64,000 nt of DNA from UBA9926 sp038131595 (GTDB lineage: Bacteria; Pseudomonadota; Gammaproteobacteria; Pseudomonadales; Azotimanducaceae): the NCBI GenBank assembly GCA_038131595.1, contig JAYPPR010000008.1, positions 434,001 to 498,000 on the forward strand. Direction: 5' to 3'. The translations under genes were made by a program, and so were the position numbers. The notes under the pieces were generated by a model. It had not been told where the DNA came from and searched no databases. It saw only the letters and a list, made by a program, of their open reading frames with translations. The number at the start of each line of letters is the position of its first letter. The stretch's first letter is position 1. This document shows positions 62,559 through 64,000 of this stretch, one piece after another.

Positions 62559-64000
62559 TTAGAACTTGTAGGAGACTTTTGCTTGATAGTGCCTTGGCAG
62601 TTCCGGCAAGACGACGGTCGTTCCGAACAAGTCTGGGAAGTTAGCCCGGAAATAACGCTCGTCAGTCACGTTCTTAGCCGCCAAGATGAAGCCCCAATCA
62701 TCGGCTTCATAGCTGAGGCTCAAATTAAGCAGCGTGTATGCTGGCAGCCGTACCGCGTAGGACTGACCCGACGCTGTGTCGTCCACATCAACAACACTTC
62801 CACTAACTGCTACGCCGTTACCAAAGTCGTAGGTGGCCGTCATTGACATGATGTTTTCAGGCATACCTGCTCGAACCCCTTTACTAGGTCCTACGGGGAT
62901 CAATCCACCGACTTGTCCACCCCAAAGCAATGTTGGGTCGATCAATGGAAGGTCCTCAGCACCCAAGAACGAGAACTCGCTGCCTGCAGCAATGGTTGCG
63001 AGCATCAATGCTTCAACGTTGCTGTAGCCGAACGTCATCAGGAACTGCTCGTTAACAGCCCAGCGCAATTCGAACTCCGTCCCTTCGGTTTTAACCGCCT
63101 GGTTAACCGTGATGGACTGAGCATTGAAGTCCGTTCGCTCCATCTCGTAAGTCGACAATGCGAAGTACAACCGATCATCGAGCAAGCTGCCCTTGATGCC
63201 GTACTCCATCAGTTCTGAGCTATCAAATGCGGCGTTTGTAAAGACGTTACCCACCTGAAGTTCAGCGCCCTGGCCTGCGATCACGGTGTTCTGCTCGGAC
63301 GCAGTCACATAAGGGACGAGACCCATAGGAGTTGCCCAACTCACGCTCGCAGTCCATGACACACCATTTGGCTCGTCAGTTGCCTCGTTGACAGCCACAT
63401 CTACACCGCCCTCACTTGACGTGAATGCCGCATCTGATTGGGTCTTTCCAGCTGGCGTCTTCGCGTACATGTCGATGCTGTCGTAGCGCGCACCCAGGAG
63501 GAGAGATAGACCTGATTCATGGGTCATATCCAGCATCACGCCAAAGCCAAAGTTGGTGTAGTCACCGACGTAGTACTCACTGTATTCAGCATCGATACGT
63601 GTCGATAGCACACGGCGGTCTAATGCCGTTGATGGCCCCGTCAAGTCACGTCGCGCGAAGTACTCGTTGTAGTAGTCATCACCGTGTTTAAAGTTGGTCT
63701 TTCTGATGGAGGGGGAGATCTGCACCGACGTTGTCAGCGAATCGCCTTCAAACACCTTGCTCAAAATGAGCTGCTCTTCGATCACCCAAGTGTCATGGAA
63801 CTGAGAAAAGCCATAGGCATTCTCGTTCAAGTTCTCATAGCTCTCGTAGAAGAGCTTGTTGGTCAGGTTCCAGTCACCGCCTAGCGTCACATCGATATCG
63901 AAGTACAAGGTGGTGACCTGATTCTCAAGCGTATCGTCATCAGCAATTAGCGTTGACGACATGGGCAGTTGAGCCGTACCAACGTTCTGCAGAATCATGT
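62559..64000 (-). CDS. TonB-dependent receptor (5' end outside window)
   Basis: The last 480 or so residues of an outer-membrane TonB receptor. Only barrel strands are present: ALSTYEMERTDFNAQSI, TYDFGNGVAVSGSVVDVDD, DWGFILAAKNVTDERYF and the C-terminal HYQAKVSYKF with final Phe. The plug and signal peptide lie beyond the right edge. The NVTDERY motif is typical. Its place before NUP, deaminase and allantoate genes suggests uptake of a purine compound; this is inference. Confidence 0.88.
   Translation of the reverse strand, partial: MILQNVGTAQLPMSSTLIADDDTLENQVTTLYFDIDVTLGGDWNLTNKLFYESYENLNENAYGFSQFHDTWVIEEQLILSKVFEGDSLTTSVQISPSIRKTNFKHGDDYYNEYFARRDLTGPSTALDRRVLSTRIDAEYSEYYVGDYTNFGFGVMLDMTHESGLSLLLGARYDSIDMYAKTPAGKTQSDAAFTSSEGGVDVAVNEATDEPNGVSWTASVSWATPMGLVPYVTASEQNTVIAGQGAELQVGNVFTNAAFDSSELMEYGIKGSLLDDRLYFALSTYEMERTDFNAQSITVNQAVKTEGTEFELRWAVNEQFLMTFGYSNVEALMLATIAAGSEFSFLGAEDLPLIDPTLLWGGQVGGLIPVGPSKGVRAGMPENIMSMTATYDFGNGVAVSGSVVDVDDTASGQSYAVRLPAYTLLNLSLSYEADDWGFILAAKNVTDERYFRANFPDLFGTTVVLPELPRHYQAKVSYKF

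Overview
The window reads as a chromosomal segment of a free-living, probably marine, gammaproteobacterium. The basis is indirect: moderate GC, TonB-dependent receptors, a sodium/solute symporter, many acyl-CoA and short-chain dehydrogenase genes, and a BLUF blue-light sensor. I see no rRNA, tRNA, phage, insertion sequence or CRISPR array. About fifty protein genes are supported.

Layout. 0-0.9 kb: the end of a two-domain AhpD-like protein whose frame continues through an in-frame TGA exactly where the second redox cysteine belongs, so it is a candidate selenoprotein. 0.9-3.7 kb: MFS transporter, FBP-type zinc-finger protein and a crotonase. 4.3-8.4 kb: valine catabolism (acyl-CoA dehydrogenase, enoyl-CoA hydratase, 3-hydroxyisobutyryl-CoA hydrolase, mmsB). 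8.4-12.2 kb: a paired acyl-CoA dehydrogenase, an SDR and a DUF1330 protein. 12.3-18.0 kb, minus strand: a five-gene acetoin-dehydrogenase-type operon (E1 alpha, E1 beta, AcoX, E2, E3). 18.7-44 kb: a long accessory catabolic region with a TetR regulator, two ThuA-like proteins, many SDRs, a luciferase-like oxidoreductase, two small ABM proteins, a limonene-epoxide-hydrolase-like protein, a TonB receptor, an acyl-CoA synthetase, a P450, a Rieske oxygenase, crotonases and an SCP-x thiolase-like/DUF35 pair. It looks like uptake, activation, oxygenation and beta-oxidation of a hydrophobic, perhaps terpenoid or steroid-like, compound. The substrate is not determined.

44-64 kb: a BLUF protein, a DUF5916 outer-membrane protein, an SSS symporter, a cobalt-type nitrile hydratase (beta, alpha, and an activator with a His-Asp tail), a phytanoyl-CoA dioxygenase-like protein, the full urease set ureDABCEFG, ureidoglycolate lyase, allantoicase, an adenine/adenosine deaminase, a NUP-family purine nucleoside protein and a second TonB receptor. 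The right part forms a purine-nitrogen scavenging block: purine uptake and deamination, allantoate breakdown to urea and glyoxylate, then urea hydrolysis. Urate oxidation and allantoinase steps are not in the window.

Four otherwise intact genes (AcoX, E2, the first TonB receptor, BLUF) each carry one single-base indel in a short homopolymer. This pattern suggests consensus errors rather than four decayed genes. Several gene-free stretches hold short degenerate tandem repeats with different units.
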